Origin: Thermodesulfobacteriota bacterium
GTDB taxonomy: Bacteria; Desulfobacterota; WTBG01; CAIYCZ01; CAIRTM01
Length of the DNA: 64,000 nt
Reading direction: 5' to 3'
NCBI GenBank assembly: GCA_026415325.1
Contig: JAOAHH010000122.1
Coordinates: 62,001-126,000 of the forward strand
Part shown: positions 18,055-26,424 of the stretch, piece by piece
How the letters are laid out: each line of letters opens with the position of its first letter
How positions within the stretch are numbered: position 1 is the stretch's first letter
Made by a program: the position numbers and the translations under genes
Notes under the pieces: model-generated
Seen by the model: only the letters and a program-made list of their open reading frames with translations
The model's database searches: none
What the model was told of the DNA's origin: nothing

Positions 18055-18942
18055 ATGTACGATAATACTATTGTTTTAGTATTTAAAAGCATGAGGCCAC
18101 GACAATGGACAAAAAATTTTATTGTATTCGCCCCTCTTATTTTTTCGCAACATTTATTTGATTTCCACTATGCTTTAAAAGCGTTAAATGCTTTTATTGT
18201 TTTTTGCATTATTTCAGGATGTGTCTATATCGCAAATGATATTATCGATATCGAACAAGACAAAAAACACCCCTTGAAATCTTGTCGGCCAATTGCATCA
18301 GGAAAACTCAGTAAACTGTATGCATGGAAGGCAATTATCTTTTTAGGCATTTTGGCGGGAATTATCAGTTGGTTGTTTTGCACAATTGAATTCATATTTG
18401 TCGCAGGGGTGTATATTGCTTTACAAATTGGTTATTCATTATATCTAAAACATATTGTTATTCTTGATGTGTTTTGTATTGCTGCCGGATTTTTGCTTAG
18501 AGTAATTGCAGGAGCCGAAGCCCTTCAAGTGAGTTTTTCAACGTGGTTGTTTATTTGTACAATTCTTCTTTCTCTTTTTTTAGCTTTGAGTAAACGTCGT
18601 CATGAGCTGATACTCCTTGAGGCCGATGCTGTTCATCATAGAAAAATTCTTTTTGAATATAGCCCCGGACTTTTAGATCAAATGATTTCGATTGTAACAA
18701 CATCGACCGTCATAGCATATATTTTGTATACAATTTCATCAGAAACAATTGAAAAATTTGGAACAGACCGTTTGATTTATACAACCCCCTTTGTTTTATA
18801 TGGTATCTTTCGTTATCTTTATCTTATTCATCAACGAAATGAGGGTGGGAGTCCAGAAAAAGTGCTTCTCAACGATAAACCACTTTTGTCAGCAGTTATT
18901 TTATACTGTATTACAGCCTGTATCGTTTTATATACACGGTAA
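18055..18942 (+). CDS. UbiA-family decaprenyl-phosphate phosphoribosyltransferase-like enzyme
   Basis: 295 residues from ATG 18055 (GAGG eight bases upstream); an upstream start at 18016 would run into the preceding gene. It has the opening 'MRPRQWTKNFIVFAPL', the metal-binding 'YIANDIIDIEQDKKHP' and 'RPIASGKLS', and about eight membrane helices. This pattern is closest to decaprenyl-phosphate 5-phosphoribosyltransferase (DPPR synthase, Rv3806c-type), which makes polyprenyl-phosphoryl pentose precursors. The later enzymes of that route (DprE1/DprE2) are not in the window, so the final sugar is uncertain. Confidence 0.82.
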   Translation: MYDNTIVLVFKSMRPRQWTKNFIVFAPLIFSQHLFDFHYALKALNAFIVFCIISGCVYIANDIIDIEQDKKHPLKSCRPIASGKLSKLYAWKAIIFLGILAGIISWLFCTIEFIFVAGVYIALQIGYSLYLKHIVILDVFCIAAGFLLRVIAGAEALQVSFSTWLFICTILLSLFLALSKRRHELILLEADAVHHRKILFEYSPGLLDQMISIVTTSTVIAYILYTISSETIEKFGTDRLIYTTPFVLYGIFRYLYLIHQRNEGGSPEKVLLNDKPLLSAVILYCITACIVLYTR

Positions 18943-18996
18943 AAAAACCTCTATTACAAAAAACGAGATTTAGAAAGTTTTTTGCCAAGAACAGTG

Positions 18997-20364
18997 TTAT
19001 TTATTTTTTATAATACGCGCATCACAAGGTTCTTTAGCAAGGAAACGACGCAATGCCTCCTCAGCCTCAGTTTTATTTGAAAACACCCCAATTTTGATGC
19101 GATACCATTCCCCCTTTTCACCAAGATTTGCTTTATCCCAAAAGGCATCAAAGCCGCAATCTCTAAGACGATGTACCTCCTCTTCAGCAATTTGACGTGT
19201 ACGGAATGATCCCGCATGAATTGAGAATGTCCCCGGGCCGGGTTGTAAAGCGGTTGCTGTTGTTTGTGACGAAGGAATCTTCTTTGGCGTAGCTGGTTGC
19301 ATAGGCACAATCTGCTCCTCCTTTGCGATCGCATCTGAGGAAACAGCTGATTTTTCAAGAGTGGCAAAAATGGTCGTCGATGTTAGTTGGGTTTTTTGCT
19401 CATCAGGGATATTGGTAGCAGCTATAGGTTGTTGATAAGCACTATCACTTAAAGTTGTGTTTTGGGTATTGCTTTGGTTATCGGGAACAGAGGTACCGTA
19501 CAGTTTAGAACCGGAAACTCCATCATTAGTTGGATGCTCAGAGGGTCCTTGAGTTTTCAAAAGGACAATTTGTTTGTCTTTCATTTGAGGTGGTGTTGTG
19601 AGCTGCTTTCCCGAAGGAATTGTCGATTTTTCTTCAAATATATTGAGCATATAAAGGCCAGCCGCAACAGCACTAACAAACAATAAGGCACCGAAAAGCA
19701 CTGGGAGCGCAAACGACCTTTTTTGTTTTTTTGATGAAATAGTTTGCTCAGGCTCGATTTCTTTAAGTGCTTTATCGAGTATCTGTTTTGTAATTGCTAC
19801 ATCAGGCTTTGAGGTATCAGGCGTAGTAATTAAACCTTCTTCCTTACTACCCACTGTTACATCAGAAAGATGCTGAATTGTTTCATGATGCTGAAATATA
19901 CTATCATCCGAAGATAACGATGTTGCTTCGGGAACAGGAGTCTGCGATGATGAAGCCTGTTTTTGTTTATCCATCTGATCATTAGCTTCTAAATGGAGTC
20001 TCGGTGAAGGTGGAGTTTCGAGTGATAGCTCGTTAGTTAGATTAAAGAAAGATGAATCTGATGAATCCGATACATCATCAAGTTTGAGTTCGAATTCTTT
20101 GGCAGATGGTTCAGTCGAAGACATATCAATATCATTTAAGGTAAAGACATGCTCTTCGGAGTTGTTTTTATCTTCGCTGCCTTCAACCATATTGATTTTT
20201 TCGTCTATATCTTTAATTAATTCTTTAAGGCGCGCTTCAGTATCGGAAAGATCTTGTGACGTGAGAGGGGATTCAAAAGGATTTTCAATAAGAATGCTAT
20301 TGCATATCGGACATCGATCGTTTTCAGCACCTTTTATTTCAAGAGCGCAATTTGGACAATACAT
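18997..20364 (-). CDS. Zinc-ribbon / membrane / SPOR-domain protein
   Basis: 455 residues from ATG 20364, which has AAGGAG at ideal spacing; an earlier ATG at 20406 has none. The N-terminus is a zinc ribbon with 'MYCPNCALEI' and 'RCPICNSIL'. A long acidic, Ser-rich linker follows, then one membrane helix (about 222-242, 'LPVLFGALLFVSAVAAG'), a second low-complexity Thr/Gln-rich region, and a SPOR domain at about 380-450 ('FSIHAGSFRTRQIAEEEV', 'WYRIKIGVFSNKTEAEEAL'). SPOR domains bind denuded septal peptidoglycan, so a cell-division role is likely, with the zinc ribbon on the cytoplasmic side. Confidence 0.85.
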   Translation of the reverse strand: MYCPNCALEIKGAENDRCPICNSILIENPFESPLTSQDLSDTEARLKELIKDIDEKINMVEGSEDKNNSEEHVFTLNDIDMSSTEPSAKEFELKLDDVSDSSDSSFFNLTNELSLETPPSPRLHLEANDQMDKQKQASSSQTPVPEATSLSSDDSIFQHHETIQHLSDVTVGSKEEGLITTPDTSKPDVAITKQILDKALKEIEPEQTISSKKQKRSFALPVLFGALLFVSAVAAGLYMLNIFEEKSTIPSGKQLTTPPQMKDKQIVLLKTQGPSEHPTNDGVSGSKLYGTSVPDNQSNTQNTTLSDSAYQQPIAATNIPDEQKTQLTSTTIFATLEKSAVSSDAIAKEEQIVPMQPATPKKIPSSQTTATALQPGPGTFSIHAGSFRTRQIAEEEVHRLRDCGFDAFWDKANLGEKGEWYRIKIGVFSNKTEAEEALRRFLAKEPCDARIIKNK

Positions 20365-20487
20365 GATAGCTCCTTTATTTAAAAAAATTTTTACGTAGAA
20401 ACTCAACTAATAATTCGACCGAAGAGAAAAAATGATAAATGTTTTTTATATCAAAAAGGTACTTTAATTTTGCTATAAATGAAAGTA

Positions 20488-21477
20488 TTAACCTGAAGTA
20501 ACATAAGAATCTATAGGAGAAATTCCCGTTATGGTTTCTTTTTCAAAATCGAAAAGAATATCGGTTTGTTTTTGATACGAAACAAGCATCTTACGATCAG
20601 CCGTTACTTTTCCAATGATACAAGCGGTTACGCCGACGTGGTTAAACCTTTGAATAACGCATTGAGAGTAGGCCGGATCAACACACAAAATGAAACCAAA
20701 ACTGAGAAAGGCTTTAAGCCAGTCTATTATAGAAAATTCCTGGGGTCGAGGAATGTTATCGAGCGTGATAATAGCACCGACTTCGGATGTTTCAAGGAGT
20801 AGTGCTATTGTTCCAAGAAGCCCTCCGTTACTGATATCCTTAGCAGTACTACATATGCCCTGTTCAGCAAGAACCGGCAATACCTCGAGCCGTTTGAGTA
20901 CTTGTTCTGAAGATTTACCGGAATTAGTATCCCAACTAATGACAGGCTTACATTGATAGCCTCGGCCAACAAGATCAACAACAAAGATGATATGTTGACC
21001 GGGAAAAGCATTTGTGCTGAGAAGCAAGTTCTTGGCGACACCCATAATTGCAACTGAAAGAGATAATTCTGACGTGTCCGGATGGAGGTGCCCGCCGACC
21101 ATAGGGACTCGGTATTTCATGCATCCTTTAGCAATCCCACGAACGATATCGTCATAATACCTTCCATCGGGAAGACCTATGACGTTAACCATGGCGAGCG
21201 GTCTACCGCCCATTGCATAAATATCATTAACGCTTGCCATAACTGCTGCCTTTCCGGCAGCATATGGGTTTGCCTGTATTAGGCCGGGCCATATACCGTC
21301 AGCGGCAAGAAGAAGATATTGCCCCTGAAAAGATATTGCAGCAGCATCCTCGCCGAAATCAGCGATGGTGTAACCAAAATCAACCGCTGATTTAAGACCG
21401 TTGGTAATTCGGTATATGGTATTTTTTCGGGTAATGCCTGGATAAGTCCTGATTTCTTCTATAATGTTTCGAATCAT
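20488..21477 (-). CDS. AIR synthase-related (PurM/ThiL superfamily) protein
   Basis: 329 residues. The PurM-like N-domain shows the ATP-binding acidic loop 'FGEDAAAI', then 'LLLAADGIWPGL' and 'AVMASVNDIYAMGGRP', the strand that lines the active site. The C-domain has 'AKDISNGGLLGTIALLLE', as in SelD, ThiL and HypE. It is not PurM, SelD, ThiL or HypE in detail and is nearest in feel to the uncharacterised AIR-synthase-related or methanogenesis-marker-2 group. It stands alone on its strand with no pathway neighbours, so the substrate is unknown; an ATP-dependent phosphotransfer is expected. Confidence 0.75.
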   Translation of the reverse strand: MIRNIIEEIRTYPGITRKNTIYRITNGLKSAVDFGYTIADFGEDAAAISFQGQYLLLAADGIWPGLIQANPYAAGKAAVMASVNDIYAMGGRPLAMVNVIGLPDGRYYDDIVRGIAKGCMKYRVPMVGGHLHPDTSELSLSVAIMGVAKNLLLSTNAFPGQHIIFVVDLVGRGYQCKPVISWDTNSGKSSEQVLKRLEVLPVLAEQGICSTAKDISNGGLLGTIALLLETSEVGAIITLDNIPRPQEFSIIDWLKAFLSFGFILCVDPAYSQCVIQRFNHVGVTACIIGKVTADRKMLVSYQKQTDILFDFEKETITGISPIDSYVTSG

Positions 21478-21652
21478 AATTACTTATATCTCTTTACGAG
21501 ATTCATAAAAAAAATTGAAGTATAAACGCGGAGGAGTAAAAAATCTCTGGAGCATAAACCTAACACCTTTTCAATAATATATTAAGATTAATATGAGTTA
21601 TTCAAAACAGCAACATATATTCATGGGCACATTTATGGATATATGCTTTTAT

Positions 21653-21680
21653 TTGACTTGACAAGCGAATCTATTATACA
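21653..21680 (+). promoter_or_regulatory. Sigma-70-type promoter for yacG
   Basis: TTGACT, a 16-base spacer, then TATACA. Transcription would begin near 21687, which leaves room for GGGG before GTG 21705 but not for a ribosome binding site before ATG 21693. This supports the GTG start. Confidence 0.55.
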
Positions 21681-21704
21681 TAAAAAATTTATATGGGGTG
21701 CACT

Positions 21705-21887
21705 GTGAGGATTATTCCATGTCCAATATGCAAGAAGCGAATTGCATATACAGACAAAAATCCGTATCGCCCTTTTTGCTCTGAAAAGTGCAAAATGGTT
21801 GATCTCGGGCGATGGCTAATTGAGACATATCGGATTAAGGACCCTGATTTTCAAGATAGTATAGAAGATAATGATAATAAAGAATAA
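21705..21887 (+). CDS. yacG: Zinc-ribbon DNA gyrase inhibitor YacG
   Basis: About 60 residues. The zinc site 'CPICKKRI' plus 'RPFCSEKCKMVDLGRW' is diagnostic of YacG/DUF329, a small protein that binds GyrB and inhibits gyrase in E. coli. I start it at GTG 21705, behind GGGG and a good promoter; ATG 21693 would add four residues. The tail is acidic, as usual. It is followed 125 bases later by an HU/IHF gene, so the two neighbours both touch DNA topology, but each has its own promoter. Confidence 0.88.
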   Translation: MRIIPCPICKKRIAYTDKNPYRPFCSEKCKMVDLGRWLIETYRIKDPDFQDSIEDNDNKE

Positions 21888-21951
21888 CTATATGTGTATA
21901 TTTTTATGCAATGTTAGAAACAAACAGCATTATAGTTGCAAAAAGTATTAT

Positions 21952-21980
21952 TTGACAGAAGCGTTTTCTATTCGTTATAT
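21952..21980 (+). promoter_or_regulatory. Sigma-70-type promoter for the HU/IHF gene
   Basis: TTGACA, a 17-base spacer, then TTATAT (or TATATA one base later). It lies about 35 bases before the start codon at 22013. Confidence 0.55.
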
Positions 21981-22012
21981 ATTTAAAAAACATTATCATA
22001 CATGAGGGCACC

Positions 22013-22315
22013 ATGGTAAAATCAGAACTTATCCAGGAACTTTCAGAAAAGGCACATATTTCACCAAAAATTGCTGAAATAGCTGTAAATACCGTTTTTG
22101 ATACAATGACTCAGGCATTGATACGGGGAGAAGGAATAGAAATACGAGGTTTTGGGAGCTTTAAGGTTCGAGAATATAAAGGAAGGATAGGGAATCATCC
22201 AAGAACAGGAACAATTATTGAAATTCCTTCCAAAAGGCGTCCTTTTTTCAAAGTAGGTAAGGAGCTCCGGGAACGTATTAATAAAAAGAGTCAGGAGACG
22301 ACCGAAGTGAAATAG
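22013..22315 (+). CDS. HU/IHF-family DNA-binding protein
   Basis: 100 residues, full length. It carries the family pattern 'MVKSELIQELSEKAHISPK', 'IEIRGFGSFKVREYKGRIG' and the DNA-arm segment 'NHPRTGTIIEIPSKRRPFFKVGK', split here by domain. The arm reads 'PRTG' where IHF and HU have 'RNP' neighbours, so the wrapping mode (HU or IHF-like) cannot be settled. GAGG lies before the ATG. A strong promoter precedes it and a clear intrinsic terminator follows, so it is a single-gene unit. Confidence 0.93.
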   Translation: MVKSELIQELSEKAHISPKIAEIAVNTVFDTMTQALIRGEGIEIRGFGSFKVREYKGRIGNHPRTGTIIEIPSKRRPFFKVGKELRERINKKSQETTEVK

Positions 22316-22347
22316 ACATAAGGAAAAAGATATACATGGTTATCATT

Positions 22348-22385
22348 AAAACCCTGAACACCACAGAGCGTGTTTCAGGGTTTTT
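22348..22385 (+). terminator. Intrinsic terminator after the HU/IHF gene
   Basis: AAAACCCTGAA and TTCAGGGTTTT can pair across a roughly 13-base loop, and the right arm runs into a T-tract. It is the clearest rho-independent terminator in the window. Confidence 0.85.
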
Positions 22386-22448
22386 AATTTTTACCATCTA
22401 AAAGTAGACTCTATTCTATGTTATGTATTACATATAAAATCACGAGGT

Positions 22449-23924
22449 ATGGGAAATAAAAAAAAACAGATTTTCTTCTTTATTCGAACAAGTATTGTTT
22501 TTTTATGGTGTTGCATGATGACAATACTTATTAGTCGTGAGTTAAAAAAAAGACCCTTTATTGATCTTGATGAACGTTATGACAATATAAATATAGCAGA
22601 ACAGGAACAATGGTATGGCATATATTTAAATAATAAAAAAATCGGGTATTCACAATCCTTCATAAAAAGGGTTGAAGAAGGGTATCATATACAAGAAAAA
22701 TTATTTCTCGATATGAGCATCATGGAAAGCCCACAACAAGTACATGTGCAGCTTAATACTGTTACTGATAGCAACTTGATGCTTAGAATATTCAGTTTTA
22801 GACTTACATCGGGTGCTTTACATTTTATAGTATATGGAAGCCTTGAAGGCACTACATTAAAAATGGTCATTGACACTATCGGAGGTATCAAAAAAAAGGA
22901 ACTTCAATTAAAACGACCTCTTGTTATGGCAACAAATTTAAAATATGCTGTATTGAAACAAGGATTGGCAACCGGCAGAGATTTTACAAAAGATATTTTT
23001 GATCCGGTTACTATGGATTTCCGGACTATAATGGTACATATAGGAGAAAAAGAGAAAGTCATACTCAATGGAAAAACATATCTTTGCTATAAAATTAAAC
23101 AGTGCTTTGATAACATTGATGTTTATGGATGGATTGATGAAAAAGGATCTTTGATTAAGGAAGAAAGCCCGACAGGTTTTGTCATGATTCAGGAAGAAAA
23201 GCATGCCGCCCAAAATGCTGGCTGGGCTGAGCGAGTGGATATTCTTGCAACAACAGCTATTAAACCCGATAAACCGATACAAAAGGAAGGGCTTAGTTTT
23301 TTACAAATAAGACTCAAAAATATACCGTCCTCCAACGGATATATGCTCAGTGATGGACGTCAGAAAAAGATCGGCGATTGTATCACCATTGAATTGGAAG
23401 ATGTCGAAAAACACCATACTTTTACACTTCCATATTCCGGAACAGATATGATGGAATATTTACAACCTGAACAGTTTATCGTTCCCAATGATGATATGAT
23501 ACAAAAAACAGTACGAGATATCCTCGGGAACACAACAGATGCCCAACATGCAGTGCGTCTTCTGAATACATGGGTATATAATAACATAGAAAAACGACCT
23601 ACAATCAGTATTCCTGATGCACGAACAGTTCTATCAACGCGTCAAGGAGATTGCAATGAGCACGCTGTATTACTGGCTGCGCTGTGTCGCGCTGCCGGTA
23701 TCCCAGCACGAGTTTGTGCTGGACTTGTATATATGCGAGGTAATTTTTATTATCATGCATGGAATGAGGTTTATTTATCTGCATGGATAACTATTGATCC
23801 GTCACTGCATCAGTTCCCCGCCGATGTAACACACATTAAATGTATACACGGTCCATTGCAACGTCATGCTATGTTGCTTAAGCTTATCGGTAAACTTGCT
23901 ATAGAAGTTGTCGCGTATCGATGA
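22449..23924 (+). CDS. Membrane-anchored transglutaminase-like protein
   Basis: 491 residues. One membrane helix at about 10-30 leaves the bulk outside the cytoplasm. A long beta-rich region (about 50-350) of no known family precedes a transglutaminase-core domain with its triad: Cys near 402 in 'GDCNEHAVLLAALCRA', His near 436 in 'YYHAWNEVYL', Asp near 450 in 'TIDPSLHQ'. Such bacterial proteins may be proteases or cross-linkers; the reaction is not known. The stop overlaps the ABC ATPase start by 4 bases, so the three genes act together. GAGG is only two bases before this ATG, so translation may be weak. Confidence 0.82.
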   Translation: MGNKKKQIFFFIRTSIVFLWCCMMTILISRELKKRPFIDLDERYDNINIAEQEQWYGIYLNNKKIGYSQSFIKRVEEGYHIQEKLFLDMSIMESPQQVHVQLNTVTDSNLMLRIFSFRLTSGALHFIVYGSLEGTTLKMVIDTIGGIKKKELQLKRPLVMATNLKYAVLKQGLATGRDFTKDIFDPVTMDFRTIMVHIGEKEKVILNGKTYLCYKIKQCFDNIDVYGWIDEKGSLIKEESPTGFVMIQEEKHAAQNAGWAERVDILATTAIKPDKPIQKEGLSFLQIRLKNIPSSNGYMLSDGRQKKIGDCITIELEDVEKHHTFTLPYSGTDMMEYLQPEQFIVPNDDMIQKTVRDILGNTTDAQHAVRLLNTWVYNNIEKRPTISIPDARTVLSTRQGDCNEHAVLLAALCRAAGIPARVCAGLVYMRGNFYYHAWNEVYLSAWITIDPSLHQFPADVTHIKCIHGPLQRHAMLLKLIGKLAIEVVAYR

Positions 23925-24676
23925 TCGCAACAATAAACCTCACAAAGAAATATTCTACGATTACCGCGGTTAAAGACATCAATCTTAATGTACGGGCAGG
24001 TGAAATTTTCGGATTTCTTGGACCAAACGGGGCAGGTAAAACGACTACAATCCGAATGCTTGCTGGGGTCCTAAAGCCTACGAGCGGTAGTATCTATATT
24101 GCAGGGGTAAACATGTCCACACATCCATGTGAAGCAAAACGGATGATTGGTTTTATTCCTGATCACCCTTTTTTATATGGAAAACTTACAGGGAGGGAAT
24201 TTTTAAGTTTTGTCGGTCAATTGTATGGAGTTGATAAGACACACATTGAAATGCGTATGGATTCTTTGCTTGATTTGTTTGAAATGAAAAACTATGCAGG
24301 GGAGCTTATTGAAGGATATTCCCATGGCATGAAGCAACGTCTTGTTATGTGCGCAGCATTATTGCATCAACCGCGTATTTTGATTGTCGATGAACCAATG
24401 GTCGGGCTTGATCCGAAGGCCGCTCAAATTGTGAAAGATCTGTTTCGCGATTTGAGCAACAATGGTATGAGCGTTTTTATGTCAACCCATACCCTAGAAA
24501 TTGCAGAAGAGATGTGTGACCGTATCGGTATTATACATGATGGTTCGTTGATTGCTGTGGGGACAATGGCTGAATTGCGTGCAGCAACAGGTGGTACTGC
24601 AGAAAAACTTGAGACGATATTTTTTAAGCTCACTGGCGAACAAAGTCGTGATGAAAGAAGCTTTTACCCCCATTAG
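23921..24676 (+). CDS. ABC transporter ATP-binding protein
   Basis: 251 residues. Walker A 'GPNGAGKT' at 34-41, a Q-loop, a non-canonical signature 'EGYSHGMKQRL', Walker B 'ILIVDEPMVGLD' and the switch His in 'MSTHTLEIAEE' are all present, so it should be active. This is the CcmA/NatA-type ATPase used with ABC-2 style exporters. It overlaps the transglutaminase gene and is followed 22 bases later by the permease gene, giving an export unit of unknown cargo. Confidence 0.93.
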   Translation: MIATINLTKKYSTITAVKDINLNVRAGEIFGFLGPNGAGKTTTIRMLAGVLKPTSGSIYIAGVNMSTHPCEAKRMIGFIPDHPFLYGKLTGREFLSFVGQLYGVDKTHIEMRMDSLLDLFEMKNYAGELIEGYSHGMKQRLVMCAALLHQPRILIVDEPMVGLDPKAAQIVKDLFRDLSNNGMSVFMSTHTLEIAEEMCDRIGIIHDGSLIAVGTMAELRAATGGTAEKLETIFFKLTGEQSRDERSFYPH

Positions 24677-24698
24677 GAGAAGTCAGTAACATCGCCTT

Positions 24699-26402
24699 AT
24701 GTTACGCACACTAATTTTTCTTTATCCCAAATACTTTAGTTGTAAAAATGCGCTCTTTATGCGGCCACGGCGGGTGTTACTTCAAAGCGTCGTACTGTGT
24801 TGCCTCGGAATATTATTTTGGACAGGATGGTTTATAATTTTTTATCGTGTACTTGCATATTTTCAACGTATTAATTTTTTAGGGGATTTTCTTGCTGCTA
24901 AGCTTTTATCAATGGTTATGTTGACATTTTTTTCGATGTTACTATTCAGTACGATCATTACTGCAATTTCTTCGATGTTTTTATCCGAGGAGCTTCAATT
25001 ACTCATTAGCACACCGTATGACTACGATGGATTATATGAAGCAAAATTATGGGAAACCATGGTCAACAGTTCTTGGATGGTTCTCATATTTAGTCTCCCT
25101 GTGTTTTTTTCATACGGCATTATTTATCATCAAGGGATCAGCTATTATACTATGCTGACCCTCTCCATTCCGCCGTTGATTTGTATATGTGGTGCGCTAG
25201 GATCAGGTATAGCGCTTATACTGGTAAAAATATTTCCTGCAAGACGATTAAAAGATATTTTGTTTTTGCTTTTTTTGTTTACAGTAGTAATTATATATCT
25301 TCTATTTAGACTATTAAGACCGGAGCGACTTGTAGATCCTGAAGTGTTTATCACGGTAATTGATTATCTCACCTCTCTTAATATGCCTGCTGCACCATTT
25401 TTGCCGAGCCAGTGGGTAACTGACTGTCTTTTGTCCTTCCTTTTTTCTCGCAACAAAGAACCTATTACTTTTTCATTAGGTTTACTATGGAGTACGGCAG
25501 GAGCATTTATTGTCATTTTCGGATGGGCATTTCGGCGATGCTATTTTGATGCATGGACAAGGGCACAGGAAGCAAGGAGTGCAAAGATTACCCGTAGTAA
25601 TGTGTTTATGACAATACTCAAAAAAATATTTATTCTACTTCCATGCCAAATACGTGGCCTTGTGATAAAAGACATTTGTTGCTTTTTTCGGGATACTGCT
25701 CAATGGTCACAACTTTTTATTCTTGCAGGAATCATTATTATATACCTTTATAATTTTAGTGTTCTGCCTATCGAAAAAAGTCCAATACCGACACGACAAT
25801 TACAGAACACTATTGCTTTTTTGAATCTTGGCCTAGCCGGATTTGTCCTCGCGGCGGTAGCGGTGCGTTTTGGTTTTCCTGCAATCAGTTTGGAAGGAGA
25901 AGCATTCTGGATTATCAATGCATCACCGCTTACACTGGATAAATTTATATGGTGTAAGTTTTGGATGACATTCATCATGTTGTCAGTGCTCGCACAAATT
26001 CTCATTGTGTGTACAAATCTATTATTGCACGTTGACATTTATATGATGCTGTTATCCTGCACTACAATTTTGTTGATGACGTTTGGCATTGCCAGTTTGA
26101 GTATTGGATTAGGTGCTGCTTTCCCACGTTTCAGGTATGAAAACATTGCCCAGATACCAACAGGCTTTGGCGGATTGGTCTATATGATTACAGCCCTATC
26201 ATTTATTGCAATTATTGTTGTTATCGAAGCCCTACCCGTGCATATTATGATTACAGCCGATATGGCACATCGTTCGTTAACTTGGCAAGAATATGTGGGG
26301 ATATGTATGGCAGGTGTAAGTGTATTGCTAATAAGTACCATTGCTTTTATTGTCCCTATGAAGATGGGCATTAAACAACTGACTGAAAAGGCATTAGCCT
26401 GA
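24699..26402 (+). CDS. ABC exporter permease
   Basis: 567 residues, with about twelve predicted membrane helices across the length and short loops. It has the feel of 'putative ABC exporter' permeases that pair with the NatA-type ATPase upstream. An AGGAGA lies 16 bases before the ATG, rather far. A helical segment near 90-110 ('SMFLSEELQLLISTPYDYD') is of the type seen in this family at the membrane-ATPase contact. The cargo cannot be told; the linked transglutaminase hints at a peptide or cell-surface polymer. Confidence 0.8.
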   Translation: MLRTLIFLYPKYFSCKNALFMRPRRVLLQSVVLCCLGILFWTGWFIIFYRVLAYFQRINFLGDFLAAKLLSMVMLTFFSMLLFSTIITAISSMFLSEELQLLISTPYDYDGLYEAKLWETMVNSSWMVLIFSLPVFFSYGIIYHQGISYYTMLTLSIPPLICICGALGSGIALILVKIFPARRLKDILFLLFLFTVVIIYLLFRLLRPERLVDPEVFITVIDYLTSLNMPAAPFLPSQWVTDCLLSFLFSRNKEPITFSLGLLWSTAGAFIVIFGWAFRRCYFDAWTRAQEARSAKITRSNVFMTILKKIFILLPCQIRGLVIKDICCFFRDTAQWSQLFILAGIIIIYLYNFSVLPIEKSPIPTRQLQNTIAFLNLGLAGFVLAAVAVRFGFPAISLEGEAFWIINASPLTLDKFIWCKFWMTFIMLSVLAQILIVCTNLLLHVDIYMMLLSCTTILLMTFGIASLSIGLGAAFPRFRYENIAQIPTGFGGLVYMITALSFIAIIVVIEALPVHIMITADMAHRSLTWQEYVGICMAGVSVLLISTIAFIVPMKMGIKQLTEKALA

Positions 26403-26424
26403 GCCCAAGCAAAATATAAATCTC

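Noticed and set aside
18942-18985. Possible bidirectional terminator between the UbiA and SPOR genes
   Set aside because: AAAAAAC and GTTTTTT arms exist, but the stem is almost all A-T with a mismatched inner part; too weak to call.
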